Below are positions 26,328-36,327 of a stretch of DNA of 64,000 nt, in pieces. The number at the start of each line of letters is the position of its first letter. Positions within the stretch are counted from its first letter, which is position 1. The DNA is from an uncultured Clostridium sp. (GTDB lineage Bacteria; Bacillota; Clostridia; TANB77; CAG-508): NCBI GenBank assembly GCA_947575605.1, contig CANPNZ010000005.1:26663-90662 (forward strand), read 5' to 3'. The notes below the pieces were generated by a model. It saw only the letters and a program-made list of their open reading frames with translations. It was not told where the DNA came from and did not search any database. Made by a program: the position numbers and the translations under genes.

Positions 26328-26774
26328 ATGAAATCGGAAAAAGGAATTACCGTTACTTCCTTAATTATATATGTTATTGCATTAACCGTTGTAGTTGCTA
26401 GTATAGCTATGCTTAGTACCTACTTTTATCGAAATACATCAGCGGTAACAGGTAATATCAATCCCATAACAGAATACACAAAATTTAATACTTTTTTTTC
26501 AGAAGAAGTCAACCATAGTAACATCAAAGTATTGGAATGTAAGCAAGAGGGAGAAGAGGGAGAAGACAATTATATTGTATTTGATAATGGTGTACAATAC
26601 ACATTTATAGAAAAAAATGAAGCAATTTACAAAGATAAAGTAAAAATATGTACTTATGTAAAAGAATGTTCTTTTACCCATAAAATACAAAATGGAAAAG
26701 ATGTAGTAACAGTTAGTATTACAATGGAAAATTCAACAGAACCGAAAATAATAGATTATACTTTAAAAAATTAG
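26328..26774 (+). CDS. Minor pilin-like protein (PilW type)
   Basis: 148 residues. Leader MKSEKG then ITVTSLIIYVIALTVVVASI, a prepilin-like hydrophobic N-terminus without Glu5. Its C-terminal domain contains FDNGVQYTFIEKNEAIY, as found in PilW/GspJ-like minor pilins that sense strand formation. It begins one base after its neighbour's stop. Confidence 0.6.
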   Translation: MKSEKGITVTSLIIYVIALTVVVASIAMLSTYFYRNTSAVTGNINPITEYTKFNTFFSEEVNHSNIKVLECKQEGEEGEDNYIVFDNGVQYTFIEKNEAIYKDKVKICTYVKECSFTHKIQNGKDVVTVSITMENSTEPKIIDYTLKN

Positions 26775-26876
26775 TAAAATTATGTAATTAAAGAAATGGC
26801 AACAAAAAGCAAGCAAATTATAGTATAATAAAAAGGAAAGATACAAAAGAAACTTCAAATAGAAGGGAGAAAAAAC

Positions 26877-28515
26877 ATGGATACAAAAAGAAGACAACCC
26901 ATAGGAGTAGAATTGGTAAAAAGGGGAATTGTAAAAGAAAAAGATATTGAAACAGCTTTACAATATCAAAGAGAACACCCAGACGAAAAATTAGGAGATA
27001 TTTTATATCAATTGGATTTATGCGAGCCTAATAAATTAATCGAAGCCATAGGAGAGATTTTAGGAGAAAAAGGAATTCTTTTAAAAGGTGATAAAGTAAA
27101 AGTAAAATTAACCGATTATTTTTCTTTAGATGTAGCCCAGAAAAATAAAGTCGTTCCTTTTGAAGTAGCATCTGGAAAAATAAAGGTATGTTTTGCCAAT
27201 ACTACCAATGCTAAAAACATAAGTGCTGTTAGATTATTATTGTTAAATAAAGGATTAGTAATGGACAGTTACATTACCTTTGAAAGAGATATTGACAGAA
27301 TTTTAAAATCTTACGAAGGGGAAGTAACCACTGACTTTGATATGGAAACCGAAAGTAATGATACCGCAATAGGAATGGTAGATAGTATTATCAAAACAGG
27401 AATGAAGCGTAGAGCGAGTGATATTCATATTGAGCCGATGGCAAAGGAACTAAGAGTTAGATATCGAATTGATGGCGAATTATTTACAGCAGCTAAAATA
27501 AAGAAAGAAAAACAACCACAAATCATACGGAAGATTAAAAGCAATTTCTAATATGCACCAAGAAAAACAAGAATCACAAGATGGTAGAATCTTATTATAT
27601 GATGATTATAATATTCGTGTATCTTCTCAACCAAATGTCTATGGAGAAAAATTTGTTTTAAGATTACTAAAGAAAAATTCCAATATTAAAAATATATTTG
27701 AATTAGGATTTCCAGGAAATGAAGAAAGTTTGAAAAAAAGTATTCAAAAAAGGAATAGTATTACGATTATAGCAGCTCCTACGGGAGAAGGAAAAACAAC
27801 CACGTTATATAGTATCATGGATTATTTAAACAGTCCAGAAATTAACATTACTACGATTGAGGATCCCGTAGAAATTAGAATACCAGGATTAAATCAAATT
27901 GAAGTAGATGCAAAATCTTCTTTCTCAGGTTCTTTAAGAACCGTACTAAGACAAGATCCAGACATCGTATTAGTAGGTGAAATTAGGGATACCGAAACAG
28001 GAGAAATAGCCATCCAAGCAGGACAGACAGGACATTATGTATTATCCACCATTCATACCATAGATAGTATAGAAGTCATTACCAGATTAAGAAAAATGGG
28101 ACTTTCCGATTATGATATTTCAAGTACTTTAGCAACAGCCATTTCACAAAGATTGGTAAGAAAGTTATGCCCAAAATGTAAAAAAGAAAGAAAATTTAAC
28201 GAAGAAGAAAAGAAAATTATCACGGCCATCGGCGAAAAATACAATGTTGCCTTTGATTTAAGTGGTACAACCTATGATGCTCCTGGTTGTAAATATTGTA
28301 ATAATACAGGATATTATGATAGAATCGGAATTTTCGAAGTGTTAGATTTAACAGATGAAATCAAAGAAGTCATTATGAATGGCAAATCTAGTTTAGAAAT
28401 TCGAAAATTAGCTTTACAACAAGGCTATCAACCATTAGTAATCGATGGTATTAGAAAAATTATCAATGGATATACAACCTTAGAAGAATTAAACAAAAAA
28501 CTATTAATTTTTTAA
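26877..28515 (+). CDS. pilB: Type IV pilus extension ATPase PilB, interrupted by a +1 shift at an in-frame CGG
   Basis: 545 residues if CGGA is one codon, normal for PilB/GspE. The N-terminal GspE_N domain (20-150), then the Asp-rich DIHIEPMAKELRVRYRIDG, Walker A APTGEGKTTT (300-309), Asp box and Walker B DIVLVGEIRD, His box STIHTID, and a four-Cys zinc site (CPKC, CKYC). Frame 0 ends 24 bases after CGG (codon 218). Four-base reading gives IIGRLKAISNM leading into the conserved SQDGR. The other pilus genes are intact, arguing against decay of the operon. Powers pilus extension. Confidence 0.9.
27528..27531 (+). other. Recoding site 3: CGGA read as one Gly in pilB
   Basis: In-frame codon 218 is CGG, followed by A. 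P-site codon ATA. A stop follows seven codons later in frame 0. Skipping one base restores 328 further codons containing every catalytic motif. The residue at this position varies in PilB, so Gly is less certain here than in the other cases. Confidence 0.8.
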
Positions 28516-28536
28516 TAGGAAACAAAGGAGGAAGCT

Positions 28537-29634
28537 ATGAATTTAGATCAAATATTAGATGAAGCGATAAAATTGGATGCTTCAGATGTACACTTGATAT
28601 GTGATAATAAACCCATGCTGAGAATTGCCAGAAAGTTAGTCCCAGTGCCAAATAGTAAAGTATTAACCCCAGACGATATGTCAGAATATTATGATTATTT
28701 GGTACAAGGAAATGTAGATAAAGATGAGGTATTTAATAATACTAGAAAATTGGATACTTCTTATGAATATAAAGACATTCGTTTAAGGGTGAATATTTCT
28801 TTATCCGATGATGTTCCACTTTGTACTTTAAGATTAATTAAAAATGAATTACCAGAATACGAATCCTTAGGTGTACCAGATATTGTAAGAAGGATGACTT
28901 ATCAACCACAAGGATTAATCTTGGTAACAGGAAAAACCAACTCTGGTAAAAGTACAACCTTAAATGCTTTAATTAATCATATTAATGAAAATCAAAATAA
29001 AAAAATCTTAACACTAGAAAACCCAGTAGAATATAAACATCACTCTAAAAAATCCTTAATTGTACAAAAAGAAATAGGAAAAGGAAGAGATAGTTTAACT
29101 TTTAGTGATGGTGTTAAAAACTCACTAAGAGAAGATTGTGATATTCTAGTCATTGGAGAAATTCGTGATAAAGTAACAATGGAAGCAGCGATTGAAATGG
29201 CAGAATCTGGTCACTTAGTAATAGGAACCTTGCATACCAAATCTTGTGCAGAAACCATAGACAGAATGATTAACTTCTATGAAGTAAGAGACCAAGCGAG
29301 TGTAAAATATCTATTATCTGCTTTATTAAAATTGGTAGTTTCACAAAGATTATTACCAGGAACGAATGGAAAATTAGTTTTAGTACCAGAAGTCATGGTA
29401 GTAGATAATATTGTTGCAGGTATCATTCGTAAAGAAAAATTAAGTGTATCGGAAATAGAAGATGCGATACAAAGTAACTTAGAAAAAGGAAGTATAGGAT
29501 TAATCAATTCGTTAGCCGAGCTTTTTGTACAAGATAAAATCACCCTAGACCAAGCAAAAGCACAAATTGAAGAAAAGAACCTAGAAATCTTAAATAGAAC
29601 CATCATGCAATTAAAGATTAAACGTGATAAATAA
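28537..29634 (+). CDS. pilT: Type IV pilus retraction ATPase PilT
   Basis: 365 residues. The N-terminal PAS-like domain has DASDVHLICDNKPMLRI. The core has Walker A VTGKTNSGKST, Walker B DILVIGEIRD, and the His box GTLHTKS. Walker A is slightly atypical (GKTNSGKST for GPTGSGKST). Depolymerises the pilus for twitching or DNA uptake. AGGAGG precedes the AUG; 21 bases after pilB. Confidence 0.92.
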   Translation: MNLDQILDEAIKLDASDVHLICDNKPMLRIARKLVPVPNSKVLTPDDMSEYYDYLVQGNVDKDEVFNNTRKLDTSYEYKDIRLRVNISLSDDVPLCTLRLIKNELPEYESLGVPDIVRRMTYQPQGLILVTGKTNSGKSTTLNALINHINENQNKKILTLENPVEYKHHSKKSLIVQKEIGKGRDSLTFSDGVKNSLREDCDILVIGEIRDKVTMEAAIEMAESGHLVIGTLHTKSCAETIDRMINFYEVRDQASVKYLLSALLKLVVSQRLLPGTNGKLVLVPEVMVVDNIVAGIIRKEKLSVSEIEDAIQSNLEKGSIGLINSLAELFVQDKITLDQAKAQIEEKNLEILNRTIMQLKIKRDK

Positions 29635-29652
29635 AAATAGGAGGTACAAAAA

Positions 29653-30999
29653 ATGCCTATATATATGTATAAGGCTGTAACTAAGACAGGAGTTGTCGTA
29701 AAAAACAAAGTTGAATCACCAAGTAGACAAAACTTAATAAAATCATTAAAAAATGGTAACTTAATGCCTATTTCGATAGAGCAAATTTCTTACCGTTCCA
29801 ACAATAAGCAAAAGAAACAAAAGAGAAATGTTACAGATGTACAAGAAATTATGAAAAATGTAAATACCACACAATTAGGAGTTCAGAAGAAAACGCTAAC
29901 GACAAAAGAAAAAGTCAATTTATATTTTGCGAAAACGGAAAAAATAACACAAAGAGATTTGGTAGTATTTACACAAAATTTTTATTTGTTAAAAAAGGCG
30001 AATTTCAATAATATTCATGCGTTAGATACCATTATAAAAAGTACAGAAAATGTATCTTTTAAAGGTATTTTAGAAGATATTTTAGCTGGAGTCGAAGCCG
30101 GAGAAAATATGTATACTACGATGGAATATTATGAGAATGTATTTCCTTATATCTATGTCAATATGATAAAAGTAGGGGAATTATCTGGATCTCTTACCAG
30201 TTCCTTAGAACAAGCCGTTAAATATTTAGATGAAACAGAGGCTTTAAATAAAAAATTAAGATCGATCTTAATTCCGAATATCATACAATTTGTTTTGTTA
30301 TTAGTTATGTTAGTAGTAGGAACATTAGTAGCCATTCCAGCCATTCAAGGAATTTTTGATGAATTAGGAACGGAAGAAGAGTTACCAGCTATAACCATAT
30401 GGTTTGCAGGATTTATAGATCAAGTTATTCTCTACTGGTATATACCGACTCTCATTATCCTTGCTATCGTAGGAGCGATTGTCTTTTATGTTCGTACACC
30501 AAAAGGAAAATATAATTACCATTATTTTAAATATAAAATGCCAATCTTTGGAGAATTAATATTTGCTTTGGATTTTTCAAGATTTTTAAAAGCTATGTTA
30601 TTAAACATGAAAAATGGCATGAGAATACAAGATTCTATTGAGGTTAGTAAAAATGTCATTAAAAATTATGTTATGCTATCCATTATAGAAACATCGATTA
30701 ACAATATTTTGACAGGATCCTCTTGGATTGAACCATTTGAGAAGTCAGGATTAGCCAAACCAATGATAACAGAAATGTTGAAAATAGGTATGCAAACAGA
30801 CTTAACAGAAATGATGGAAAAATTAGTAGAATATATGGAAATTGATATTGACAATATTATGACTAAGATTATGAAGGCATTACCACAAGTAGTGTATGCT
30901 ATCGTTGGAGCTGTCTTGATATTCTTCGTAATTGTTGTATTAGTACCATGTGTACAAGTATATATGGGTAACTTCTTATTCTCAGCCTATGGTGTATAA
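29653..30999 (+). CDS. pilC: Type IV pilus inner-membrane platform protein PilC
   Basis: 448 residues. Starts with the GspF-type MYKAVTKTGVVVKNKVES and has two GspF domains (about 95-215 and 300-425), each followed by hydrophobic segments near 205-230, 255-280 and 415-440. Family motifs FTQNFYLLKKANFNN and VGELSGSLTSSLEQAVKYL are present. It anchors PilB and PilT to the membrane. GGAGG precedes the AUG. Last pilus gene of the operon. Confidence 0.9.
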   Translation: MPIYMYKAVTKTGVVVKNKVESPSRQNLIKSLKNGNLMPISIEQISYRSNNKQKKQKRNVTDVQEIMKNVNTTQLGVQKKTLTTKEKVNLYFAKTEKITQRDLVVFTQNFYLLKKANFNNIHALDTIIKSTENVSFKGILEDILAGVEAGENMYTTMEYYENVFPYIYVNMIKVGELSGSLTSSLEQAVKYLDETEALNKKLRSILIPNIIQFVLLLVMLVVGTLVAIPAIQGIFDELGTEEELPAITIWFAGFIDQVILYWYIPTLIILAIVGAIVFYVRTPKGKYNYHYFKYKMPIFGELIFALDFSRFLKAMLLNMKNGMRIQDSIEVSKNVIKNYVMLSIIETSINNILTGSSWIEPFEKSGLAKPMITEMLKIGMQTDLTEMMEKLVEYMEIDIDNIMTKIMKALPQVVYAIVGAVLIFFVIVVLVPCVQVYMGNFLFSAYGV

Positions 31000-31033
31000 A
31001 AACAAAAATGCTACACTAGAAAGGGTGAAAAAA

Positions 31034-31933
31034 ATGAAAATTGGAATTGATTTAGGAGGAAGTCATATAGCAATCGGAGTATTAGATGATAAGGGAAAGA
31101 TAATAGAGAAAACTGAAAAAAGACTGATGAAGGAAGAAAAACAGGACATAAAAAGAAGCATTGTATCGTATATAATAAGTGAGATTCATCAATTGAAACA
31201 GCGATATGAAATAGAAGAAGTAGGAATAGGAATGCCAGGACGTTCTGAAGATGGATTTGTTATTACAAGCGGAAACTTAGAAATGAAGAATTATAATTTG
31301 GCAGAAGCATTACAGGAAATCAACTTACCTATTAGAATAAGAAATGATGCAAAATGTGCAGCTTTAGCAGAACATGCCTATGGTTGTCTACAAGGATATG
31401 AAAGAAGCGTGTTTTTGACATTAGGAACGGGAATTGGAGGAGCTGTCTTTTTAGATAATGAATTATTAAAAGCTGGTAAAAAACCAGGATATGAATTTGG
31501 TCATATGGTGATTGAAAAAAACGGAATACCATGCCATTGTGGAAGAAAAGGTTGTTTTGAAAGATATGCTTCTATGAAGGTTTTTAAGGACAAGCTTAGA
31601 AAGGCCTTGAATTTAGATGAAACGACAAGAGGAGAAGAATTGTTAGAAATAATTAGAAGGAATCGCCCAGAGAATCCGTATTATGAAACGATTGAAAAGA
31701 TTGTGTCTGAATATGTGGAAGATTTGAGTGTTGGAATACAAAATTTAATTTTTATGTTTGAACCTGAAGTAATAGGAATTGGTGGAAGTTTTGTTTATTT
31801 TGAAGAGGTGTTTTTAGAACGATTGAAACAAATATTGCAAACACTAAATAAGGAAGATTTGGCAAGGAAAAATATAGAGATTAAAACTGCTGTTTTAGGT
31901 AATGATGCAGGGATGATTGGTGCTATTTTGTAA
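31034..31933 (+). CDS. ROK-family sugar kinase (glucokinase-like)
   Basis: 299 residues. The ATP-binding start MKIGIDLGGSHIAIGVLD, the catalytic Asp in RIRNDAKCAALAEHAYG, LTLGTGIGGAVFL, the ROK signature, and the zinc motif HCGRKGCFERYAS with three Cys. Phosphorylates glucose or a related hexose. The start AUG has AAGGGTG upstream. It follows pilC by 34 bases and may be carried on the pilus transcript, without an obvious functional link. Confidence 0.9.
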   Translation: MKIGIDLGGSHIAIGVLDDKGKIIEKTEKRLMKEEKQDIKRSIVSYIISEIHQLKQRYEIEEVGIGMPGRSEDGFVITSGNLEMKNYNLAEALQEINLPIRIRNDAKCAALAEHAYGCLQGYERSVFLTLGTGIGGAVFLDNELLKAGKKPGYEFGHMVIEKNGIPCHCGRKGCFERYASMKVFKDKLRKALNLDETTRGEELLEIIRRNRPENPYYETIEKIVSEYVEDLSVGIQNLIFMFEPEVIGIGGSFVYFEEVFLERLKQILQTLNKEDLARKNIEIKTAVLGNDAGMIGAIL

Positions 31934-32012
31934 AAAACGTCAAAATTTGCGATGGAAAATAGAATTGTTTTTTTAAAATGCTTGAATAACAATAAAGAAT
32001 ATTGTAAAATGC

Positions 32013-32039
32013 AACTACATTTATTAGTAGTTGTTTTTT
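32013..32039 (+). terminator. Terminator after the ROK kinase
   Basis: AACTAC/GTAGTT stem with an 8-base loop followed by GTTTTTT. Probably the end of the pilus-ROK transcript. Confidence 0.75.
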
Positions 32040-32045
32040 ATATTC

Positions 32046-32078
32046 TAGGAAAGTTCGACGAAAGGAGCAACTTTCCTA
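32046..32078. repeat. Small inverted repeat, TAGGAAAGTT arms
   Basis: TAGGAAAGTT (32046-32055) and AACTTTCCTA (32069-32078) pair perfectly. The preceding TTTTTATATTCTAGGAAAGTTC is shared in part with 43805-43823, suggesting a third family of short repeats. The rest of the 31934-32298 gap shows only AT-rich DNA. Confidence 0.6.
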
Positions 32079-32298
32079 AAAGATAGCTATGAGAATTTGT
32101 TAATCTGTTTTTTGAATAATTTTTTTATCATAATGATAATATATAATTGAAATTAGTAAAATTTATGTCGAGAAATCTAAAATCCCAAAAAATAATATTT
32201 ATACTAAATTAGTAATATTAATAATAAAAAAAAGTTTACTATCAAATAAATATTAATAAAAAGATAAATGGTAATATATAATAAAGGAGCAATAAAAT

Positions 32299-32523
32299 AT
32301 GAGAGAATTTAATTATCAAGATTATTTAAAATATAAAGAATTAAAAAGAAGAGAAACAAAAGGTATGTTAGAGTTAAGAGAAATAGGAAAAAAAGAGGGA
32401 ATATTTGAAATGTTAAAAAAATCGGTGAAAAATATGATTCAATTTGGAGAAGATGAAGAAAAAATTATGAAGTATATGAAAATCAGTAAAGAAGAACTAG
32501 AGAAAATAAAGAAAACAATGTAA
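32299..32523 (+). CDS. Small charged protein resembling the C-terminal tail of Rpn/PD-(D/E)XK transposase-like nucleases
   Basis: 74 residues. The C-terminal half (KKEGIFEMLKKSVKNMIQ, then a helix-turn-helix ending ISKEELEKIKK) looks like the tail found on Rpn-type nuclease proteins. The nuclease domain itself is missing. It has its own AAAGGAG site, so it could be an internally translated tail fragment or a remnant. Confidence in the relationship is low to moderate. Confidence 0.5.
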   Translation: MREFNYQDYLKYKELKRRETKGMLELREIGKKEGIFEMLKKSVKNMIQFGEDEEKIMKYMKISKEELEKIKKTM

Positions 32524-32547
32524 TCATAAAAAAATTAGAAAAAAAGC

Positions 32548-32576
32548 TTGAAATTATTGGAAAACCATGATATAAT
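32548..32576 (+). promoter_or_regulatory. Sigma-A promoter of rpsB-tsf
   Basis: TTGAAA (32548-32553), 17-base spacer, extended -10 TGATATAAT ending at 32576. Confidence 0.82.
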
Positions 32577-32583
32577 AGCGAAC

Positions 32584-32688
32584 GTATTAATCACACAAAG
32601 AGAGTTTTAAGGGAAGTGCCTAGAGAAGGATAGGTCCTAAAAAATGTAGAAACTTTGTGGAAGAAATAACAAAAAGGGAGGAATTAAA
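32584..32688 (+). promoter_or_regulatory. Structured rpsB leader
   Basis: CACAAAG (32594-32600) pairs with CTTTGTG (32653-32659) and encloses AAGGGAAGTGCCTAGAG and AGGATAGGTCCT, which can form inner stems. It probably is an S2-responsive autoregulatory leader, by position (inference; I do not recognise a specific Rfam model). Confidence 0.45.
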
Positions 32689-33492
32689 ATGGCAGTAGTT
32701 GCAATGAAACAATTACTTGAAGCAGGTGTTCACTTTGGACATCAAACAAGAAGATGGGATCCTAAAATGGCTGAATACATATTCCAAGCCAGAAATGGAA
32801 TTCACATTATCGACTTACAAAAAACATCAAAAAAATTAGATGAAGCGTATGCCTTTATCAAAGAACAAGCAGAAGAAGGGAAAACCATTCTATTTGTAGG
32901 AACCAAAAAACAAGCACAAGAATGTATGAAGGAAGCAGCAGTAAAATGCGGTATGTACTATGTTGATCAAAGATGGTTAGGAGGAATGCTAACAAACTTT
33001 GGAACCATTCGTACAAGAGTACAAAGATTAAAAGATTTAGAAACTATGCAAGAAGATGGTACCTTTGATATATTACCTAAAAAAGAAGTAATATTACTAA
33101 AAAAAGAAATGGAAAAATTGGAAAAAAATCTTGGTGGAATTAAAGACATGGAAGAATTACCAGGAGTTATCTTCTTAGTTGATCCTAAAAAAGAAAGAAT
33201 TGCTATCTTAGAAGCTAAAAAACTAGGAATTCCAGTAGTAGGATTAGTAGATACCAACTGTAATCCAGAAGAATTAGATTATCCAATACCAGGAAATGAT
33301 GATGCGATAAGAGCTGTAAAATTAGTAGCAGATGTTATGGCAAATGCTGTTATTGAAGGAAAACAAGGAGAAAGTTTCGAACCAGAAATGCAAGAAGAAC
33401 AAACTGCTGAAACAGAAGAAGCTACTAGCATAGAAGAAGTAGTGGAAAAGGCAGAAGAAGCAGAACAAACAGAAGAAACAACAGCAGAATAA
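32689..33492 (+). CDS. rpsB: 30S ribosomal protein S2
   Basis: 267 residues. Family sequence from [20 protein letters not shown] through [12 protein letters not shown] and [12 protein letters not shown]. The last ~40 residues are an added acidic Glu/Thr tail. GGGAGG precedes the AUG. First gene of the rpsB-tsf unit. Confidence 0.97.
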   Translation: MAVVAMKQLLEAGVHFGHQTRRWDPKMAEYIFQARNGIHIIDLQKTSKKLDEAYAFIKEQAEEGKTILFVGTKKQAQECMKEAAVKCGMYYVDQRWLGGMLTNFGTIRTRVQRLKDLETMQEDGTFDILPKKEVILLKKEMEKLEKNLGGIKDMEELPGVIFLVDPKKERIAILEAKKLGIPVVGLVDTNCNPEELDYPIPGNDDAIRAVKLVADVMANAVIEGKQGESFEPEMQEEQTAETEEATSIEEVVEKAEEAEQTEETTAE

Positions 33493-33507
33493 TAATTTGA
33501 TTAAGAA

Positions 33508-33684
33508 GAGTAGGGCTTTTCTGCTCTACTCATTACTTTATTGTATAGGAAAAATCGAAGATTTTACCTATACAATAAAAAATACATTCCACAGAAAATT
33601 CTTACAGAATTTTCGCGGGCGAACAAAAACGGGGCATGTAAGTTATATAAAAGGCCATGAAATTTTAATCATGCCCCTTTTGTT
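33508..33684 (+). terminator. Array of four hairpins between rpsB and tsf
   Basis: In order: GAGTAG../CTACTC (33508-33532); TTGTATAGG/CCTATACAA (33540-33570); GAAAATTC/GAATTTTC (33594-33614); and GGGGCATG/CATGCCCC (33631-33677), which is followed by TTTTGTT. The last is a rho-independent terminator or attenuator. Together they should make tsf less abundant than rpsB or give it separate control. Confidence 0.7.
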
Positions 33685-33710
33685 CTAATAAAAATTAAGG
33701 GGGAATAAAA

Positions 33711-34589
33711 ATGGTTACAGCAAGTTTAGTAAAAGACTTGAGAGAGAAAACAGGAGCAGGTATGATGGACTGCAAAAAAGTTTTAACAGAAACAGATGGA
33801 GACATGGAAAAAGCAATTGAATTATTACGTGAAAGAGGAATTGCAAAAGCAGCTAAAAAATCTGGAAGAGTAGCAGCAGAAGGATTAGTAGAAGCTTATG
33901 TTTCAGAAGATGGAAAAATAGGAGCAGTAGTAGAAGTAAATTCAGAAACTGACTTTGTTGGTAAAAATGAAGAATTCAAAAATTTTGTTATGAATGTAGC
34001 AAAACAAATCGTAGAAAAAAATCCAGCCGATGTAGAAGCATTATTAGCGCAAGAATCTATTGAAGTAGCAGGAAAAACAGTACAAGAAGTATTAGTTGAC
34101 AAAATCGCTACCATTGGTGAAAACATGAACATCAGAAGATTTGCAAGATTTGAATCAGAAGGTTTAGTAGAAAAATATATACATGGTGATGGAAAAATAG
34201 CTGTTTTAGTAAACATGAAAAAAGGAAATAAGGAAGTAGCAAAAGACATTTGTATGCAAATTGCTGCCGCAAGACCTGAATATGTGAGAAAAGAAGAAGT
34301 GCCAGAAGAAAGAGTTAACAAAGAAATGGAAATCTTAAAGGCACAAACCATGAATGAAGGAAAACCAGAAGCAATCGCTGAAAAGATTGTACAAGGAAGA
34401 ATTGGAAAATTCTATGAAGAAATTTGTTTGGTAGATCAAGCTTTTGTAAAAGATCCAAATAAAAAAGTAAATCAATTGTTAAGTGAAACAGATAGTGAAG
34501 TAGTAGAATTTGCAAGATTTGAAAAAGGTGAAGGAATCGATAAAAAAGAAGAAAATTTTGCAGAAGAAGTTATGAATCAATTAAAATAA
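33711..34589 (+). CDS. tsf: Translation elongation factor Ts
   Basis: 292 residues. Begins MVTASLVKDLREKTGAGMMD, with the EF-Tu contact motif TDFVGKNEEFKNF and the C-terminal core domains complete. Recycles EF-Tu-GDP to EF-Tu-GTP. AAGGGGG precedes the AUG. Terminator at 34598. Confidence 0.97.
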   Translation: MVTASLVKDLREKTGAGMMDCKKVLTETDGDMEKAIELLRERGIAKAAKKSGRVAAEGLVEAYVSEDGKIGAVVEVNSETDFVGKNEEFKNFVMNVAKQIVEKNPADVEALLAQESIEVAGKTVQEVLVDKIATIGENMNIRRFARFESEGLVEKYIHGDGKIAVLVNMKKGNKEVAKDICMQIAAARPEYVRKEEVPEERVNKEMEILKAQTMNEGKPEAIAEKIVQGRIGKFYEEICLVDQAFVKDPNKKVNQLLSETDSEVVEFARFEKGEGIDKKEENFAEEVMNQLK

Positions 34590-34597
34590 AAATGACT

Positions 34598-34633
34598 TGT
34601 CAGAAGTATATAATGGACTTCTGGCATTTTTTT
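34598..34633 (+). terminator. Terminator after tsf
   Basis: GTCAGAAGT pairs with ACTTCTGGC (one G-U), followed by seven T. A second small hairpin ACTAAAG/CTTTAGT lies at 34637-34655. Confidence 0.85.
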
Positions 34634-34795
34634 ATGATACTAAAGTTAGACTTTAGTTTTACAATTCTAAGAAATTATATTAAAATGAAATGTATAGAAA
34701 GGTGGGTAGAATGATATTCCTTTATAATCTAGCAAATATGTAGCTAATTGAACTAACAAATGTAATACAATAAATAATTTGAAAGGAAGAAAATT

Positions 34796-35251
34796 ATGAG
34801 TAAAATAATATTGGATGTTCTAGATGAACCATTATTACGGTTAACCATTATCATGATAATAATAGTTATAATTTGTTATATTTACATGGTTAACGTACAT
34901 TATGGTTATTACTACGAAATGGATGGTTACCCCATTATTAAAAAAGAAAAATTAAAAAAAGTAATGAGGAAGGAGGAGATAGATGGAGTTGTAGTTATGT
35001 TTAGTGATGACGGAATTGAAAAAGAAAAACTGATTAAATGGTGTGAAATTGGCGAAATTGAATTTGTTAAAGAACAGGAGCAAATACACGTAGAACGGAT
35101 AGAAACGATTCATTGTAGAGTGCATAAAAGGTGGTTTCACAAACATGAAACATTAATAGCTACTAAAATAACATATAAACTATATGAATTAGAAACATTG
35201 AAAGTTATAAACTATACTTCATCTACTCCATTTTTGATTAGAATATTATAA
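34796..35251 (+). CDS. Uncharacterised membrane-anchored protein
   Basis: 151 residues. One N-terminal transmembrane helix (about 16-33, LTIIMIIIVIICYIYM), then a hydrophilic domain with no recognised family. GAAAGGAAG precedes the AUG. It contains two in-frame CGG codons (34838 and 35096). Under four-base reading each would be followed at once by a stop (TAA, TAG), so either CGG is read as Arg here, or the product is truncated, or the ORF is not translated as drawn. It is therefore the main counter-example to strict CGGN recoding in the window. Confidence 0.55.
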   Translation: MSKIILDVLDEPLLRLTIIMIIIVIICYIYMVNVHYGYYYEMDGYPIIKKEKLKKVMRKEEIDGVVVMFSDDGIEKEKLIKWCEIGEIEFVKEQEQIHVERIETIHCRVHKRWFHKHETLIATKITYKLYELETLKVINYTSSTPFLIRIL

Positions 35252-35257
35252 TTGAAA

Positions 35258-35311
35258 TTTTATTCACTGGAAGGCTGGCAAATTTTTTGCTGGCTTTTTC
35301 AGTGAATAAAA
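35258..35311 (+). terminator. Stem-loop after the 34796 gene
   Basis: TTTTATTCACTG pairs with CAGTGAATAAAA (12 bp). The loop contains TTTTTT and two direct GCTGGC copies. Acts as terminator or boundary before pyrH. Confidence 0.55.
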
Positions 35312-35401
35312 ATTAAGAAAATCTTAAAAAAGTACTGTATTTTTTTCTAATCTATGATAAAATGTGCTTGGCAAAAATATATTTTAAGGAGAGTGAAAAA
35401 T

Positions 35402-36109
35402 TTGTCAGAAGCAAAATATAAAAGAGTGCTATTAAAGCTAAGTGGAGAGGCATTAGCAGGAGAGCAAAAAACAGGAGTAAATGTAGAAACAGTTGGAAAA
35501 ATATGTGACAAAATAAAAGAGATTGTAGAAATGGGAGTACAAGTTGCCATTGTAGTAGGAGGCGGAAACTTCTGGAGAGGAAGACAAGGGCATCAAATGG
35601 AAAGAACAACAGCAGACTATATGGGAATGTTAGCAACTGCTATGAATGGATTAGCCTTACAAGACGCTTTAGAAACTAGAGGCATTCATTCTAGGGTGCA
35701 AACAGCAATTGAAATGAGAGAAATTGCGGAACCATTTATTCAAAGAAAAGCAGAAAAACACTTAAATAGAGGAAGAGTTGTGATATTTGCTGGAGGTACA
35801 GGGCATCCATACTTTACAACAGATACAGCAGCTGTACTAAGAGCAACTGAAATTAAAGCAGATGTAATATTATTAGGAAAGGCAATTGATGCGGTATATT
35901 CAGCGGATCCTAAAATAGATGCAACAGCTACCAAATATGATGAGATTTCTTATCTGGAAGTTTTAGAAAAAGATTTGAAAGTAATGGATTCTACTGCAAC
36001 TGCAATGTGTAGAGATAACAATATGCCTTTGTTAGTTTTTGGAATTGCGGATCCAGAAAATATTGTGAGAGCAGTTAAGGGTGAGAGGATTGGAACCATC
36101 GTATCTTAA
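35402..36109 (+). CDS. pyrH: Uridylate kinase (UMP kinase)
   Basis: 235 residues of the amino-acid-kinase fold. Begins [16 protein letters not shown], with [36 protein letters not shown] and the uridine region DAVYSADPK. Phosphorylates UMP to UDP. The start is UUG 35402 with AAGGAG ten bases upstream; the open frame continues to 35354 without a site. The stop codon lies inside the left arm of a palindromic element. Confidence 0.96.
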   Translation: MSEAKYKRVLLKLSGEALAGEQKTGVNVETVGKICDKIKEIVEMGVQVAIVVGGGNFWRGRQGHQMERTTADYMGMLATAMNGLALQDALETRGIHSRVQTAIEMREIAEPFIQRKAEKHLNRGRVVIFAGGTGHPYFTTDTAAVLRATEIKADVILLGKAIDAVYSADPKIDATATKYDEISYLEVLEKDLKVMDSTATAMCRDNNMPLLVFGIADPENIVRAVKGERIGTIVS

Positions 36110-36230
36110 ACGAATTGAAACCAACATCTTACGTCGTTAAACTTTACTAAAAATTTCTCGACGTACCAATGTATAGTCTCAAAATTTTTAGTTCGTTTGC
36201 CTAGTAATATGTTACTTTGAATTCGTTTAA
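36106..36230. repeat. Palindromic element at the 3' end of pyrH
   Basis: Outer arms TTAAACGAATTGAAACCA.. and the complementary ..TACTTTGAATTCGTTTAA (22 bases each, three mismatches). Inside are ACTAAAAATTT/AAATTTTTAGT and TACGTCG/CGACGTA stems. The left arm contains the pyrH stop codon. No other copy is seen in the window. Confidence 0.65.
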
Positions 36231-36327
36231 CAATAAATACAATAAAAATCAGCAAAGCAAGTAAATTTGAAAAAACTGATACATAAAAAGAGAGGTAATC
36301 GTATCAGAAAAAAGGAGAGAAAAAATT

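Noticed and set aside
33497..33688. 63-codon open frame between rpsB and tsf
   Set aside because: It is made up entirely of the hairpin array and the attenuator, with no ribosome-binding site.
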